Source of the DNA: Methylobacterium sp. UNC378MF
GTDB taxonomy: Bacteria; Pseudomonadota; Alphaproteobacteria; Rhizobiales; Beijerinckiaceae
NCBI RefSeq assembly: GCF_900103195.1
Contig: NZ_FMWU01000001.1
Span: 305,117 to 369,116, forward strand
DNA: 64,000 nt
Direction: 5' to 3'
This document shows, piece after piece, positions 37,456 to 46,423 of this stretch (positions within the stretch are counted from its first letter, which is position 1; each line of letters starts with the position of its first letter). Both the position numbers and the translations under genes were made by a program. The notes under the pieces are model-generated. The model made no database searches, had not been told where the DNA came from, and saw only the letters and a program-made list of their open reading frames with translations.

Positions 37456-38104
37456 AGCGTACCTTCCTCACCCGCTCCATGCGGCGCACGCCCGCCTCGA
37501 CCACGAACGACATGAGCAGGTAGAGGCCGACCGCCGCGGCGAACGGCGCGAACGGCGTGAAATGGTTGGCACTGACGAAGTTCGCCGCGAAGGTCAGTTC
37601 CTGCACCGTGATGATCATGAGGAGCGCGCTGTCCCGGATGGTCGTGATCACCTGGTTCCCGATCACCGGGGCAGCGGTGATGGCGACCTGGGGCAGGATG
37701 ATGCGCCGGTAGATCAGGCTGCGGGACAGGCCGAAGGCGTGCGCCGCCTCGATGTTGTCCGGAGCAACCGCAAGGAACGCCGCCCGGAAGATCTCCGCGA
37801 GGTAGGCCGTCGTGTAGACCGTGAGCGACATCAGTCCGGCCCACCAAGGATCGAGTCTGAGGCCGAGCTCGGGCAGGCCGTAGTAGACGACGTAGGCGAG
37901 CAGCAGGAACGGCACGCACCGCAGGAGATCGACGACCTCACCGAACAGGCGGCGCAGCGGAGCCGGCGCCTCCGTGAGGACGACGGCGCCGAGGATGCCG
38001 ACCGGGATGCTGAGCAGGAGGCAGCCCAGCACAAGCGACAGGGTGTTGGCCGCCCCCCACAGGAAGACGTCCCGGCTCTCCCAGACGACCAGAAGTCCGT
38101 TCAC
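37448..38104 (-). CDS. Polar amino-acid ABC permease
   Basis: 218 aa from the GTG at 38102-38104, which overlaps the TGA of the preceding permease (GTGA). The HisM/GlnP-type core is visible: TLSLVLGCLLLSIPVGILGA, LLRCVPFLLLAYVVYYGLPE, YLAEIFRAAFLAVAPDNIEA and the EAA loop AHAFGLSRSLIYRRIILPQV. About five transmembrane helices. It pairs with the second permease to form the channel. Confidence 0.9.
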   Translation of the reverse strand: MNGLLVVWESRDVFLWGAANTLSLVLGCLLLSIPVGILGAVVLTEAPAPLRRLFGEVVDLLRCVPFLLLAYVVYYGLPELGLRLDPWWAGLMSLTVYTTAYLAEIFRAAFLAVAPDNIEAAHAFGLSRSLIYRRIILPQVAITAAPVIGNQVITTIRDSALLMIITVQELTFAANFVSANHFTPFAPFAAAVGLYLLMSFVVEAGVRRMERVRKVRYG

Positions 38105-38763
38105 GGGCGCACCAATCCGAAGCGCCGGGCGATCCTGCGCTCGACGACGCGCTGGCCACGCACGAGCGTTGCGATCAGCGCGGTGTAGATGAGCGTCGCG
38201 ACGAGGAAGGGAGGCAGCGGCTCGTAGGTCTCTGCGCCGACCCGGCCGGCCGCGCGGGTGATCTCCACCACCCCGATGACTGCAACGGCCGGGGTGCACT
38301 TCAGGAGGATCGTGACCTCGCTGACCAGGGGCCCGAGATTGGCTCGCCAGATCTGAGGGAAGACGATGCGGATGAAGGTCGCTCGCTTCGACATACCGAA
38401 GGCGGTGGCCGCCTCAAGTTGATCCCGGGGAAACGTCAGCAGCGCCGAGCGCCAGATCTCGCTGCTGAACGCCGCCGTATTCAGCGTGAGCGCCACGATG
38501 GCGGCTGGAACCGGTTCAAGCTCCAATCCGGCCGCCGGCAGGATGAAGAAGACGAACAGGACGAGCGTCACGAACGGCGTCGCCCGGACGAGGCTGACGA
38601 AAGCGGCGAGAAGGCCCGTGACCACGGGGATGCGGCCCGCGCGCAGGAGCGCGAGCAGCAGACCCAGGGGCAGGCTGAACACAATACTGACCGCGGCGAG
38701 CGCAGCGGTGACCACCGCGCCGTCGAGGATGGTGCGTATCGCTGGCCACGTCATGGCCGTCAC
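38101..38763 (-). CDS. Polar amino-acid ABC permease
   Basis: 220 aa. VSIVFSLPLGLLLALLRAGR, FVSLVRATPFVTLVLFVFF, SSEIWRSALLTFPRDQLEA and the EAA loop ATAFGMSKRATFIRIVFPQI follow the HisQ/HisM pattern. About five transmembrane helices. It is translationally coupled to the next permease gene. Confidence 0.9.
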   Translation of the reverse strand: MTAMTWPAIRTILDGAVVTAALAAVSIVFSLPLGLLLALLRAGRIPVVTGLLAAFVSLVRATPFVTLVLFVFFILPAAGLELEPVPAAIVALTLNTAAFSSEIWRSALLTFPRDQLEAATAFGMSKRATFIRIVFPQIWRANLGPLVSEVTILLKCTPAVAVIGVVEITRAAGRVGAETYEPLPPFLVATLIYTALIATLVRGQRVVERRIARRFGLVRP

Positions 38764-38799
38764 TCTCCGCGTCCGGCCCTATCGTCCCGTGCTCCCAGG

Positions 38800-39630
38800 C
38801 TACTTGGTCGGTGCGGACGGCAGGTCCTTGAAGGCGCGGCCGAGCCACTTCTCCTGCAGGGCATAGAGTTCTCCGCTCGCCCGCACCTTCGCCATGAACT
38901 GGTCGAGGTAGGCCAGGAGGCTGTCGTTCCCCTTGGCGACGGCCCAGGCCGCATAGGTTGGCGCGCCGACAGCCTCGCCCATCCTGAAGCGCTTCGGCTG
39001 GTCCTTCGTCAGGCTGACGAGGTTGACGACGCCATTGATCACGTAGTCGAGCCGGCCATTGGCGAGGTCCTGGTAAGCCTCAGGCAGCGAGGTGTACTGC
39101 ACCACCTTGCCGAGCTTGCCGCCGGTCTTCGCGAGCGTGGGTTCGAGATCGGCCAGGGCCGCGTAGGACGCGCCGCCGGACTGCACGCCGACCGTCTTGC
39201 CGGCCAAGTCGGGGACGCCCTTGATCCGGGTCTCGTCAGCGCGGACCACGTAGTATTGCGTCGCCTCGGCGATCGGCATCGTGAAGGCGAGGCTCTGGAC
39301 GCGATCGGGGGTGATGACGGCCGCCGTCAGGGCCACGTCGTACTTCCCGGTCGCGACGCCGGCCAGAAGCCCCGTCCAGGGTATGATCTGCTGGTCGATC
39401 TTGAACGGCGCTTCCTTGCGCAGCAGCGCGAGGAGGTCGTGGTCGAGGCCCATCGGCTTGCCGTTCTCGACGTACTCGAACGGCTTGTAGCTGTCCTCGG
39501 TCGCGACGACCATGGCCCCCCTGGTCTTGATCTCGTCGAGGCTCGCCGCAGAGGACGGTGACGCCCCGAAGCTCAAGTTCAGCGTCGCCGCGACGGCGAT
39601 GCCGATGATCCTGTCCCGAACGGAAGCCAT
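38800..39630 (-). CDS. Amino-acid ABC substrate-binding protein (SBP family 3)
   Basis: 276 aa with a Sec signal peptide (IIGIAVAATLNLSFGASPSS). The mature protein starts near LDEIKTRGAMVVATEDSYKP and has FEYVENGKPMGLDHDLL, GKYDVALTAAVITPDR and DLAGKTVGVQSGGASYAAL, the family 3 landmarks for amino-acid binding. It lies between ridA and the permeases, so it is the receptor of this importer. Ligand unknown; the RidA partner and MocR regulator favour an amino acid or amino-acid derivative. Confidence 0.92.
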   Translation of the reverse strand: MASVRDRIIGIAVAATLNLSFGASPSSAASLDEIKTRGAMVVATEDSYKPFEYVENGKPMGLDHDLLALLRKEAPFKIDQQIIPWTGLLAGVATGKYDVALTAAVITPDRVQSLAFTMPIAEATQYYVVRADETRIKGVPDLAGKTVGVQSGGASYAALADLEPTLAKTGGKLGKVVQYTSLPEAYQDLANGRLDYVINGVVNLVSLTKDQPKRFRMGEAVGAPTYAAWAVAKGNDSLLAYLDQFMAKVRASGELYALQEKWLGRAFKDLPSAPTK

Positions 39631-39633
39631 GGC

Positions 39634-40083
39634 TCAGTCCTTTTGCGCGCTCGACGGAAGGGATGGCGCATCGCCCCGACGGGCGATCAGGTCGATCTCG
39701 ACCAGGGCGTCGTAGGCGAGCCCCGTCGTGCCCACGCAGGTTCGCGCCGGCAGGCGGTCCTGCGGGAAGAAGGACTTGTACGTGGCGTTGAACGCCGCGT
39801 AGTCGCGCTTGAACTCCGTCAGGAAGGCGCGCGCGACGATCACGTGCTCCAATCCCAGGCCGAGCCCGGCCAGGACCGTTTCGAGGTTGGCCATCACGTT
39901 GCGGGTCTGCGCCTCGATGCCGTCCGGCAGGATGCCGGGATTGGCCGGCGTGTCCGGCATCTGCCCCGTGACGAAGACGAAGCCGTCGGCCTCGACCGCG
40001 TGGCTGAAGGGAGCCACCGGCTGCGGCCCGCCGGAGACCATGTGGAACAGCATGGCAGACGGGGCTGATTGTGTCTTCGGCAC
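39634..40083 (-). CDS. RidA-family enamine/imine deaminase
   Basis: 149 aa from a GTG at 40081-40083 with GGAG 8 bp upstream. PVAPFSHAVEADGFVFVTGQ, NVMANLETVLAGLGLGLEHV and PARTCVGTTGLAYDALVEID are RidA/YjgF landmarks, and the conserved arginine (PARTCVG) that binds the substrate carboxylate is present. RidA proteins hydrolyse reactive imines made by PLP or flavin enzymes. First gene of the amino-acid importer operon, divergent from the MocR-type regulator. Confidence 0.9.
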   Translation of the reverse strand: MPKTQSAPSAMLFHMVSGGPQPVAPFSHAVEADGFVFVTGQMPDTPANPGILPDGIEAQTRNVMANLETVLAGLGLGLEHVIVARAFLTEFKRDYAAFNATYKSFFPQDRLPARTCVGTTGLAYDALVEIDLIARRGDAPSLPSSAQKD

Positions 40084-40143
40084 CGCGATCTCCGTTCCGC
40101 AGGCTTGACCCGCGTGATGTCCCAGACCCAGGTTCCGGGCCGT

Positions 40144-40256
40144 ATTGTCATGATCAAGCTAGGCGACATTGTCGGACCTGGCTCGCGGATATCGGCGGCA
40201 TGGCGCTCGAATTTCGGTCGCAGATCCGGTCGGACCGAGACAATGTGTGGGACAAT
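40144..40256. promoter_or_regulatory. Four ATTGTC half-sites between ridA and the MocR-type gene
   Basis: ATTGTC occurs at 40144-40149 and 40168-40173 (24 bp apart). Its complement GACAAT occurs at 40239-40244 and 40251-40256 (12 bp apart). The copy at 40168 is part of the palindrome GACATTGTC (40165-40173). MocR/PdxR regulators bind repeated half-sites in the divergent region next to their own gene, so these are strong candidates for the site controlling both directions. Confidence 0.58.
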
Positions 40257-40266
40257 CGGTGCAAGG

Positions 40267-41673
40267 ATGAGTCGACCCGAATGGACCCATGCCGTCGAGC
40301 GGACGGCCGGCGCCCGCTATTTGGCCATCGTCGGCGCGGTCGAGATCGCGCTGCGGACCGGCGCCCTGCGGCCAGGCGATCGGCTGCCGCCGCAGCGCGA
40401 CTTGGCCGCGTGGCTGTCGCTCAATATCGGGACGGTCAGCCGGGCCTATGCCGAGATGCAGCGGCTGGGCCTTGTCAGAGGCGAGGTCGGCCGCGGCACC
40501 TTCCTCAACCACGTGCAAGATCCGGACGGGCCACCGTCACTTCGGGAGCCGGTCCCACGTCAGACCTTTATCGACCTGTCGCACAACTTCCCGGCGCATG
40601 CGATGCATCACCCTGCGCTGGCGCTGATCCGCCCCGAACTCGACGGCGCCGTCGATCTCGGAGCCCTGCTCGCGAGCCAGGTCGACGTCGGTCTTCACAG
40701 GCATCGGGCCATCGCCGCGCGATGGCTCGGTCGCTTCGGGATCGAGGCCGAGGCCGACGAGGTGCTGGTCACCTGCGGCGGCCAGCACGGCCTGCTGCTC
40801 TCCCTTATGGCGCTGACGCATCCGGGCGATGTCGTCCTGGCCGAAGAGCTGAGCTTCTACGGCCTGAAATCCGCGGCCGGCATGCTGGGTCGCTCGCTGG
40901 TCGGGGTCCGCATGGACCGCGAAGGCATCGTGCCCGAATACCTCGACGTGGTCTGCCGCCGAACCGGGGCGAAGGTCCTCGTCTGCACGCCGACGCTACA
41001 CAACCCGACCACCGCCACGATGTCGGATGAGCGGCGGCGGGAGGTGGCCGAAGTCTGTGCATGCCACGACGTCCTGATCGTCGAGGACGATGTCTACGGC
41101 TTCCTGCCGGACCCAATCCTGAAACCGCTGGCTGCATCAGCGCCAGACCGGGTCGTGCACATCTCAAGCTTGTCGAAGCTTGCGGGCCCGGGATTGCGCG
41201 TCGGCTTCCTGCGCGTGCCCCGGCATCTGGTCTATGCTTTCGGGATCGCGCTGCGTGCGACCACGCTGATGGCATCGCCGTTCAACGCGGAATGGGCGAC
41301 GCGCCTTTTGGAGGCGCAGCAGATCGATCAAATCGTCGCCGCGATGCGTGCGGAAACGCAAGCACGGCAGGCCCTCGTTGCTGGCCTCCTGCCAAGGCAA
41401 GCCGTCCTCACCCAAGCGAACGCGTACTATTTCTGCCTGAAATTGGGGAACGGCTGGTCAGCGGAAGCTTATACGCGGGCCGCGGAGGAGGCAGGGGTGG
41501 GAGTTACGCCGATCAGCCTGTTCGAGGTGTCTTCGTTGCACCAAAGCGATACCGTCCGAGTCTGCGTCAACGCAGCGCCCGATCAAGAGGCGCTTCGCGC
41601 GGCACTGGAGAAGTTGGCAGGTTTGCTCGAGGCAGGTGCACCGTCCACGGTTCGATTCAGGGCCGCGGTGTGA
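40267..41673 (+). CDS. MocR-type regulator (GntR HTH fused to PLP aminotransferase domain)
   Basis: 468 aa. The GntR winged helix is at about residues 10-80 (AVEIALRTGALRPGDRLPPQ, LNIGTVSRAYAEMQRLGLVR). A fold-type I aminotransferase-like domain follows, with VTCGGQHGLLLSLMAL, VCTPTLHNPTTATM, LIVEDDVYGFL and the PLP lysine in HISSLSKLAGPGLRVGFL. It probably binds PLP or a PLP-amino-acid adduct and controls the divergent ridA-transporter operon. The ATG at 40267 was chosen because upstream in-frame Met codons lie inside the repeated half-sites. Confidence 0.88.
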   Translation: MSRPEWTHAVERTAGARYLAIVGAVEIALRTGALRPGDRLPPQRDLAAWLSLNIGTVSRAYAEMQRLGLVRGEVGRGTFLNHVQDPDGPPSLREPVPRQTFIDLSHNFPAHAMHHPALALIRPELDGAVDLGALLASQVDVGLHRHRAIAARWLGRFGIEAEADEVLVTCGGQHGLLLSLMALTHPGDVVLAEELSFYGLKSAAGMLGRSLVGVRMDREGIVPEYLDVVCRRTGAKVLVCTPTLHNPTTATMSDERRREVAEVCACHDVLIVEDDVYGFLPDPILKPLAASAPDRVVHISSLSKLAGPGLRVGFLRVPRHLVYAFGIALRATTLMASPFNAEWATRLLEAQQIDQIVAAMRAETQARQALVAGLLPRQAVLTQANAYYFCLKLGNGWSAEAYTRAAEEAGVGVTPISLFEVSSLHQSDTVRVCVNAAPDQEALRAALEKLAGLLEAGAPSTVRFRAAV

Positions 41674-41707
41674 GGACAAGCATCGAGCGTTCCCATCTAC
41701 GGGCTGG

Positions 41708-42724
41708 TCATCTCCAGCCGAGGGCTGGAGCCACGTGCTTGAGGATGCTCTCGATGAGGTGAGTATTGTAGGCGACGCCCAACTGGTTCGGGACCGTCAA
41801 CAGTACGGTGTCGGCCTCAGCGATCGCCTCGTCGCCCCTGAGCTCATCGATCAGCCGCTCCGGCTCCGCAGCGTAGGAGCGGCCGAACACCGCCCGCATG
41901 TTGTCGATGATACCGACTTGGTCGCTGCTCGCGCCGCGCCCGAAATAGGCATGGTCGCGGTCGTTGACGAGCGCGAAGATCGATCGCGAGACGGAGACCC
42001 GCGGCGCGCGGGTGTGTCCTGCCTCCGTCCAGGCCTCCCGATAGCGGCGGATCTGCTTGGCCTGCTGGACGTGGAACGGCTCGCCGGTCTCGTCTGCCTT
42101 GAGGGTGGAGCTTTGCAGGTTCATGCCCTGTCGTGCCGCCCAGACGGCGGTCGCGTCGGAGGCCGATCCCCACCAGATCCGATCCCGGAGGCCTTCGGAA
42201 TGCGGCTCGAGGCGCAGCAGCCCCGGCGGGTTGGCGAACATCGGCCGCGGGTTGGGCTGGGCGAATCCCCTCCCCTGTAGCAGGTCGAGGAGGACCTCGG
42301 CGTGGCGCCGACCCATGTCGGCATCCGTTTCGCCCTCGGCCGGGGCGAAACCAAAATGACGCCAGCCGTCGATGACCTGCTCGGGTGAACCGCGGCTGAT
42401 ACCGAGCTGCAGGCGCCCACCCGAAATGAGGTCCGCCGAGCCGGCGTCTTCGACCATATAGAACGGGTTCTCGTAGCGCATGTCGATGACGCCGGTGCCG
42501 ATCTCGATGCGCTTCGTCCGGGCGCCTACTGCCGCGAGAAGCGGAAAGGGCGCGGCGAGCTGGCGCGCAAAATGATGAACCCGGAAATAGGCGCCGTCCG
42601 CCCCGAGTTCCTCCGCGGCGACCGCGAGGTCGATCGACTGCAGGAGGGTGTCGGCTGCGGTCCGTGTTTCCGACCGCCCGGCAGGCGACCAGTGTCCGAA
42701 GGACAGGAACCCGATCTTCTTCAT
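41708..42724 (-). CDS. Luciferase-like (LLM-class) flavin monooxygenase
   Basis: 338 aa. KKIGFLSFGHWSP starts the TIM barrel. AVAAEELGADGAYFRVHHFA, RTKRIEIGTGVIDMRYENPF, DLISGGRLQLGISRGSPEQV and the C-terminal TVLLTVPNQLGVAYNTHLIE are typical of F420- or FMN-dependent LLM oxidoreductases. The bulk of this family in proteobacteria uses FMNH2 from a partner reductase, and no reductase gene is adjacent. It is convergent with the MocR-type gene across 34 bp. Substrate unknown. Confidence 0.85.
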   Translation of the reverse strand: MKKIGFLSFGHWSPAGRSETRTAADTLLQSIDLAVAAEELGADGAYFRVHHFARQLAAPFPLLAAVGARTKRIEIGTGVIDMRYENPFYMVEDAGSADLISGGRLQLGISRGSPEQVIDGWRHFGFAPAEGETDADMGRRHAEVLLDLLQGRGFAQPNPRPMFANPPGLLRLEPHSEGLRDRIWWGSASDATAVWAARQGMNLQSSTLKADETGEPFHVQQAKQIRRYREAWTEAGHTRAPRVSVSRSIFALVNDRDHAYFGRGASSDQVGIIDNMRAVFGRSYAAEPERLIDELRGDEAIAEADTVLLTVPNQLGVAYNTHLIESILKHVAPALGWR

Positions 42725-43015
42725 CTGCGGACCCCCTGCCCTCTCGTCTGGCCGGATGGGCGATAGCCGCCACGGTTCGGTCGAGCAACAATCCCAGGCC
42801 GCGGGCCTGACCCGCGCACGGCTCGGCAAGCCCCCGACCGCGACATCCCCGGGGCGCAAGGTGGCCGCGCGACCGGCGGTCCGGCAGACTCAGTCTCCGG
42901 GCGGGGCGCGGTGTTCCGGCTGCCGCGCTACCTTGGGGCAGCCAATAGGCCGGCACGAAAGTGGCAGAGCGGCACTGGCGGGTCCATTCCGGCTCCCGCC
43001 CGGGGAGACGTAGCG

Positions 43016-44299
43016 ATGGACAGCGTGGCCGCTATCGAGGCAGCCGTGCGCGCGCAGCACGGCCGGGTCGAGGCCCTGTTCACGGAGCTGGCCCGGTGCG
43101 GCCGGACGGACCCCGGGTTCACGCGGCCCTCCTACAGTCCGGAGGAAACCGAGGCGCACGCGGTGGTGGCGCGCTGCGCCGCGGATCTCGGCCTCGCGAT
43201 CGGCCGGGACGCCGCCGCCAACACCGCGATGACGCTGCCGGGGCGGGACCGGACTCTTCCGCCGATCCTGATCGGCTCCCACCTCGACACTGTGGCCCAG
43301 GGCGGCAACTTCGACGGCGCCGCCGGCGTGGTGGCCGGGCTCGCTGCCGTCGCGGCCATCCGCCAGCTCGGCCTGGAGCCGGAGCGGGACATCACCGTGA
43401 TGGGCATCCGCGCCGAGGAGAGCGTGTGGTTTCAGGTTTCCTATATCGGAAGCCGTGCCGCCCTCGGAGCCCTGCCGGACGGCGCGCTCGACGCCGCCCG
43501 GATCGACAGCGGCCTCAGCCTCGCCGCCCATATCGCCCGGGAGGGCGGCGACCCGGACGCGCTGCGCCGCGGCCCGGCCGCCCGCGACGCCGCGATCCAC
43601 GCCTTCCTGGAGGTGCATATCGAGCAGGCGCCGAGCCTCGAGGAGGCCGGGATCCCGGTCGGGTTGTGCACCGGGATCCCCGGCAACGTCCGCTATCCCG
43701 ACGTCCGCATCGCCGGCCGCTACGACCATGTCGGGACGCCGCGGTGCTTCCGGCGCGACGCGGCGATGGCCGGGGCCGAGATCGCCCTGGCGCTGGACCG
43801 GGTCTGGGCGGCGCGCGAGGCGGCCGGCTGCCCGATGGCCGTGACCTTCGGCCGGTTCCACACAGACGCCGCGGCGCACGGCCTGACGACGGTCCCGGGC
43901 GAATTCCGGTTCAGCCTCGACATGCGGGCCTACGCGGCCGAGGTGCTGGCCGAGCTCGAGGCGGCGTTCCTGGCGGCGGTGGCGGAGGTGTCGGCGCGCC
44001 GCGGCGTGACGGTGACGCTGGGCTCCCGCGCCGAGGCGGGCGCCGGCGCGGTCTCGCCCCGGATCCGCGACGGGCTCGCGGCGGCCGCGGACGCGCTCGG
44101 CATCGCGACCCGGCCCCTCGGCAGCCCGGCCTCCCACGACGCCGCCGCCTTCGCGAAGGCCGGCGTGCCGATGGCGATGCTGTTCGTGCGCAACGCCAAC
44201 GGCAGCCACAATCCCCGCGAGGCCATGGCGATCGACGACCTGCTCGACGCCGTGGCGATCCTCACCGCGTGGCTCGTGGCGGAGACCTGCGCCGCCTGA
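43016..44299 (+). CDS. N-carbamoyl-amino-acid hydrolase / allantoate amidohydrolase (M20 family)
   Basis: 427 aa, with GGGGAGA 8 bp before the ATG. The binuclear metal site residues appear in LIGSHLDTVAQGGNFDGAAG, GIRAEESVWF, FLEVHIEQAPSLEEAG and NGSHNPREAM. This is the M20 subgroup that hydrolyses carbamoyl groups, such as N-carbamoyl-L-amino acids, allantoate or ureidoglycine. The residue after the paired glutamates, usually Gly (EEGxRF), is Ser here. The neighbours, a cyclic amidase and a hydantoin-type racemase, suggest a carbamoylase role. Convergent with the cyclic amidase gene. Confidence 0.86.
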   Translation: MDSVAAIEAAVRAQHGRVEALFTELARCGRTDPGFTRPSYSPEETEAHAVVARCAADLGLAIGRDAAANTAMTLPGRDRTLPPILIGSHLDTVAQGGNFDGAAGVVAGLAAVAAIRQLGLEPERDITVMGIRAEESVWFQVSYIGSRAALGALPDGALDAARIDSGLSLAAHIAREGGDPDALRRGPAARDAAIHAFLEVHIEQAPSLEEAGIPVGLCTGIPGNVRYPDVRIAGRYDHVGTPRCFRRDAAMAGAEIALALDRVWAAREAAGCPMAVTFGRFHTDAAAHGLTTVPGEFRFSLDMRAYAAEVLAELEAAFLAAVAEVSARRGVTVTLGSRAEAGAGAVSPRIRDGLAAAADALGIATRPLGSPASHDAAAFAKAGVPMAMLFVRNANGSHNPREAMAIDDLLDAVAILTAWLVAETCAA

Positions 44300-44310
44300 C
44301 GGGCGCTCCG

Positions 44311-45636
44311 TCAGGCGGCGAAGCGCGCGAGGCGGCCGACGGGCTCGCCCAGCACCGCGTCGTCGCGCATGACGGGGATCCCGCGCACGATCGTGGCGAC
44401 GGGCCAGCCGGTGACGTCGACGCCCGCGAAGGGCGTCCAGCCGCAGGGCGACACGATCCAGGACTCCTCGATCCTGCGGCGGGCCTTCAGGTCCACCAGG
44501 GTGAAGTCCGCGTCGTAGCCGGCGGCGATGCGGCCCTTGCCGAGGAGCCCGTAGACCCGGGCCGGACCGGCCGCCATCAGGTCGACAAGGCGGGCCAGTG
44601 ACAGCCGCCTCGCCGCGACGTGGTCGAGCATCACCGGCACCAGGGTCTGGACCCCGGTGAGGCCGGCCGGACAGTCCGGCCAGGGCTGCGCCTTGGCCGC
44701 CCGCGCGTGGGGCGCGTGGTCGCTGCCGACCGTGTCGACGGTGCCGTCACGCAGGGCCGCCCAGGCGGCCGCCCGGTGGCGCTCGTCGCGGATCGGCGGG
44801 TTCATCACGCCGAGACCGCCCAGCGTGTCGTAGCACTCGGGCGCCACCTGGGTCAGGTGATTGACCAGCACCTCGACGGTGGCGACGTCGCGGAAGTCGC
44901 GCAGGTAGGCGAGTTCCTCGGCGGTCGAGACGTGGAGGATATGGGTCGCCCGGCCAGTCTTGCGGGCGAGGGCCATGAGGCGCCGCGTGCCCAGGAAGGC
45001 GCATTCCGGGTCGCGCCACTCCATGTGGGTCCGGTAGGGCTGTCCCCGGCTGAACAGCGGCTTGCGCGCCTGGAGCCGGTACTCGTCCTCGCTGTGGAAG
45101 GCCATGCGCCGGTGGCCGGCGCGCATCGCCCGCTCGAGATGCGCGTCGTCCTCGATCATCAGCGCCGCCGTGGAGCTGCCGGCGAAGACCTTGACGGCGC
45201 AGACCCCCGCCTCGCGCTCCAGGGCGGCGAGGGCGTCGATGTTGGTCTTGGTCCCGGCCACGTAGAGGCCGATGTCGCACCAGCTGCGGCCCACGACGTA
45301 GTCGCGCTTCCAGGCGAGGCGCCCGGCCTCGGCGATCGGCGGGACGGTGTTGGGCATGTCGAACAGCGTGGCGATCCCGCCGAGGATTGCGGCCCGCGTG
45401 CCGGTCTCGATCGTCTCCACCGCCGGGTCGCCGGGATCGCGCAGGTGGACGTGGCTGTCGATCAGTCCGGGCAGGACGTGCAGGCCTGCGGCGTCGATCA
45501 CCGCCTCCGCGGTCGCGCCGGCCGGGACCCCAAGCGCCGCGATGCGCCCGTCGCGGATCCCGACATCCACGGTCTCGGAGCCCCAGGGCGTCACGCAGGT
45601 GCCGCCGCGGATCAGGAGGTCGAAATGCATGGCCAA
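44311..45636 (-). CDS. Dihydroorotase-like cyclic amidohydrolase
   Basis: 441 aa (an alternative ATG at 45630 gives 439). Metal ligands are HVHLRDPGDPAVETIETG, the carboxylated lysine in VCAVKVFAGSS, histidines in RMAFHSEDE and THILHVSTAEEL, and the aspartate in TVGSDHAPHA. This is the class I dihydroorotase/allantoinase/hydantoinase superfamily. HVHLRDPG favours the dihydroorotase branch. The position between a racemase and a carbamoylase points to ring opening of a hydantoin, dihydropyrimidine or similar cyclic ureide rather than pyrimidine synthesis. Confidence 0.85.
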   Translation of the reverse strand: MAMHFDLLIRGGTCVTPWGSETVDVGIRDGRIAALGVPAGATAEAVIDAAGLHVLPGLIDSHVHLRDPGDPAVETIETGTRAAILGGIATLFDMPNTVPPIAEAGRLAWKRDYVVGRSWCDIGLYVAGTKTNIDALAALEREAGVCAVKVFAGSSTAALMIEDDAHLERAMRAGHRRMAFHSEDEYRLQARKPLFSRGQPYRTHMEWRDPECAFLGTRRLMALARKTGRATHILHVSTAEELAYLRDFRDVATVEVLVNHLTQVAPECYDTLGGLGVMNPPIRDERHRAAAWAALRDGTVDTVGSDHAPHARAAKAQPWPDCPAGLTGVQTLVPVMLDHVAARRLSLARLVDLMAAGPARVYGLLGKGRIAAGYDADFTLVDLKARRRIEESWIVSPCGWTPFAGVDVTGWPVATIVRGIPVMRDDAVLGEPVGRLARFAA

Positions 45637-45643
45637 TTCCTTC

Positions 45644-46324
45644 TCACGGGGCCGCCCGGAGCAGCACGGCCCCGAGGGCCCCGGCGGCCGCCTGCTGGCA
45701 GGGCTCGATGACCGGGCACCCGATCGCGGCCTCCACGGCGGCCCGGTGGAGCGCCATGCCGGCGCAGCCGAGCACGACCACGTCGGCGCCGTCGCGCTCG
45801 ACCAGGGTCCGACCGGCCGCGATCAGGCGCGGGCCCATCGCGGCGTCCGCGGTCTCGGAGGCCCGCGCCTCCACCGGCCGGCTTCCGGCATAGCGATCCC
45901 GGAGGCCCATCTGGCGCACCATGCGGCGCTGGCGCCGGACGCTGCCCTCCGACAGGGCCACGATGCCGAAGCGCTCGCCGAGCGTCAGGGCCCGCAGGAT
46001 CCCCCACTCGGCGATGCCCATCACCGGGCGACCGCTTGCCGCCTCCCGGACCGCGTGCAGGCCCGGATCGCTGAAGCAGGCGATGACGAAGGCGTCGGAC
46101 GGATCGTCCGCCACGCGCCGGACGAGCGGCATCACCACCGAATCGGCGTCCTGCTGGGTCGCGATACTCTCCGGGCCCTCCGGCAGGTCGGTCACCGCGA
46201 GGGTGGGGCCGCCCGGCAGGCGCAGCGGCGCCAGGGCGGCGTCGATGGCGGCCGTCACCGCCCGGGACGCGTTCGGGTTGATGACGAGGATGCGCGCGGG
46301 GGCGGTGGTGTCGCGAGGCTGCAC
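45644..46324 (-). CDS. Asp/Glu/hydantoin racemase family protein
   Basis: 226 aa from the GTG at 46322-46324. It begins ILVINPNASRAVTAAIDAAL, the hydantoin-racemase signature. The two catalytic cysteines are in AFVIACFSDPGLHAV and VVVLGCAGMALH. The family interconverts enantiomers of 5-substituted hydantoins, allantoin or amino acids by two-base chemistry. It ends 7 bp before the cyclic amidase gene, so the two are probably one operon, giving racemisation then ring opening. The start is uncertain because the upstream frame merges with the transporter remnant. Confidence 0.82.
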   Translation of the reverse strand: MQPRDTTAPARILVINPNASRAVTAAIDAALAPLRLPGGPTLAVTDLPEGPESIATQQDADSVVMPLVRRVADDPSDAFVIACFSDPGLHAVREAASGRPVMGIAEWGILRALTLGERFGIVALSEGSVRRQRRMVRQMGLRDRYAGSRPVEARASETADAAMGPRLIAAGRTLVERDGADVVVLGCAGMALHRAAVEAAIGCPVIEPCQQAAAGALGAVLLRAAP

Positions 46325-46423
46325 GGCGCCTTCCCTCTGAACGCGGGTCGATCCGGACCGACTCCGGAGCCGAGACGTCGACCGACTGATCGTGACCGCG
46401 GATGGGGCCAAGCGAAACCCGGG

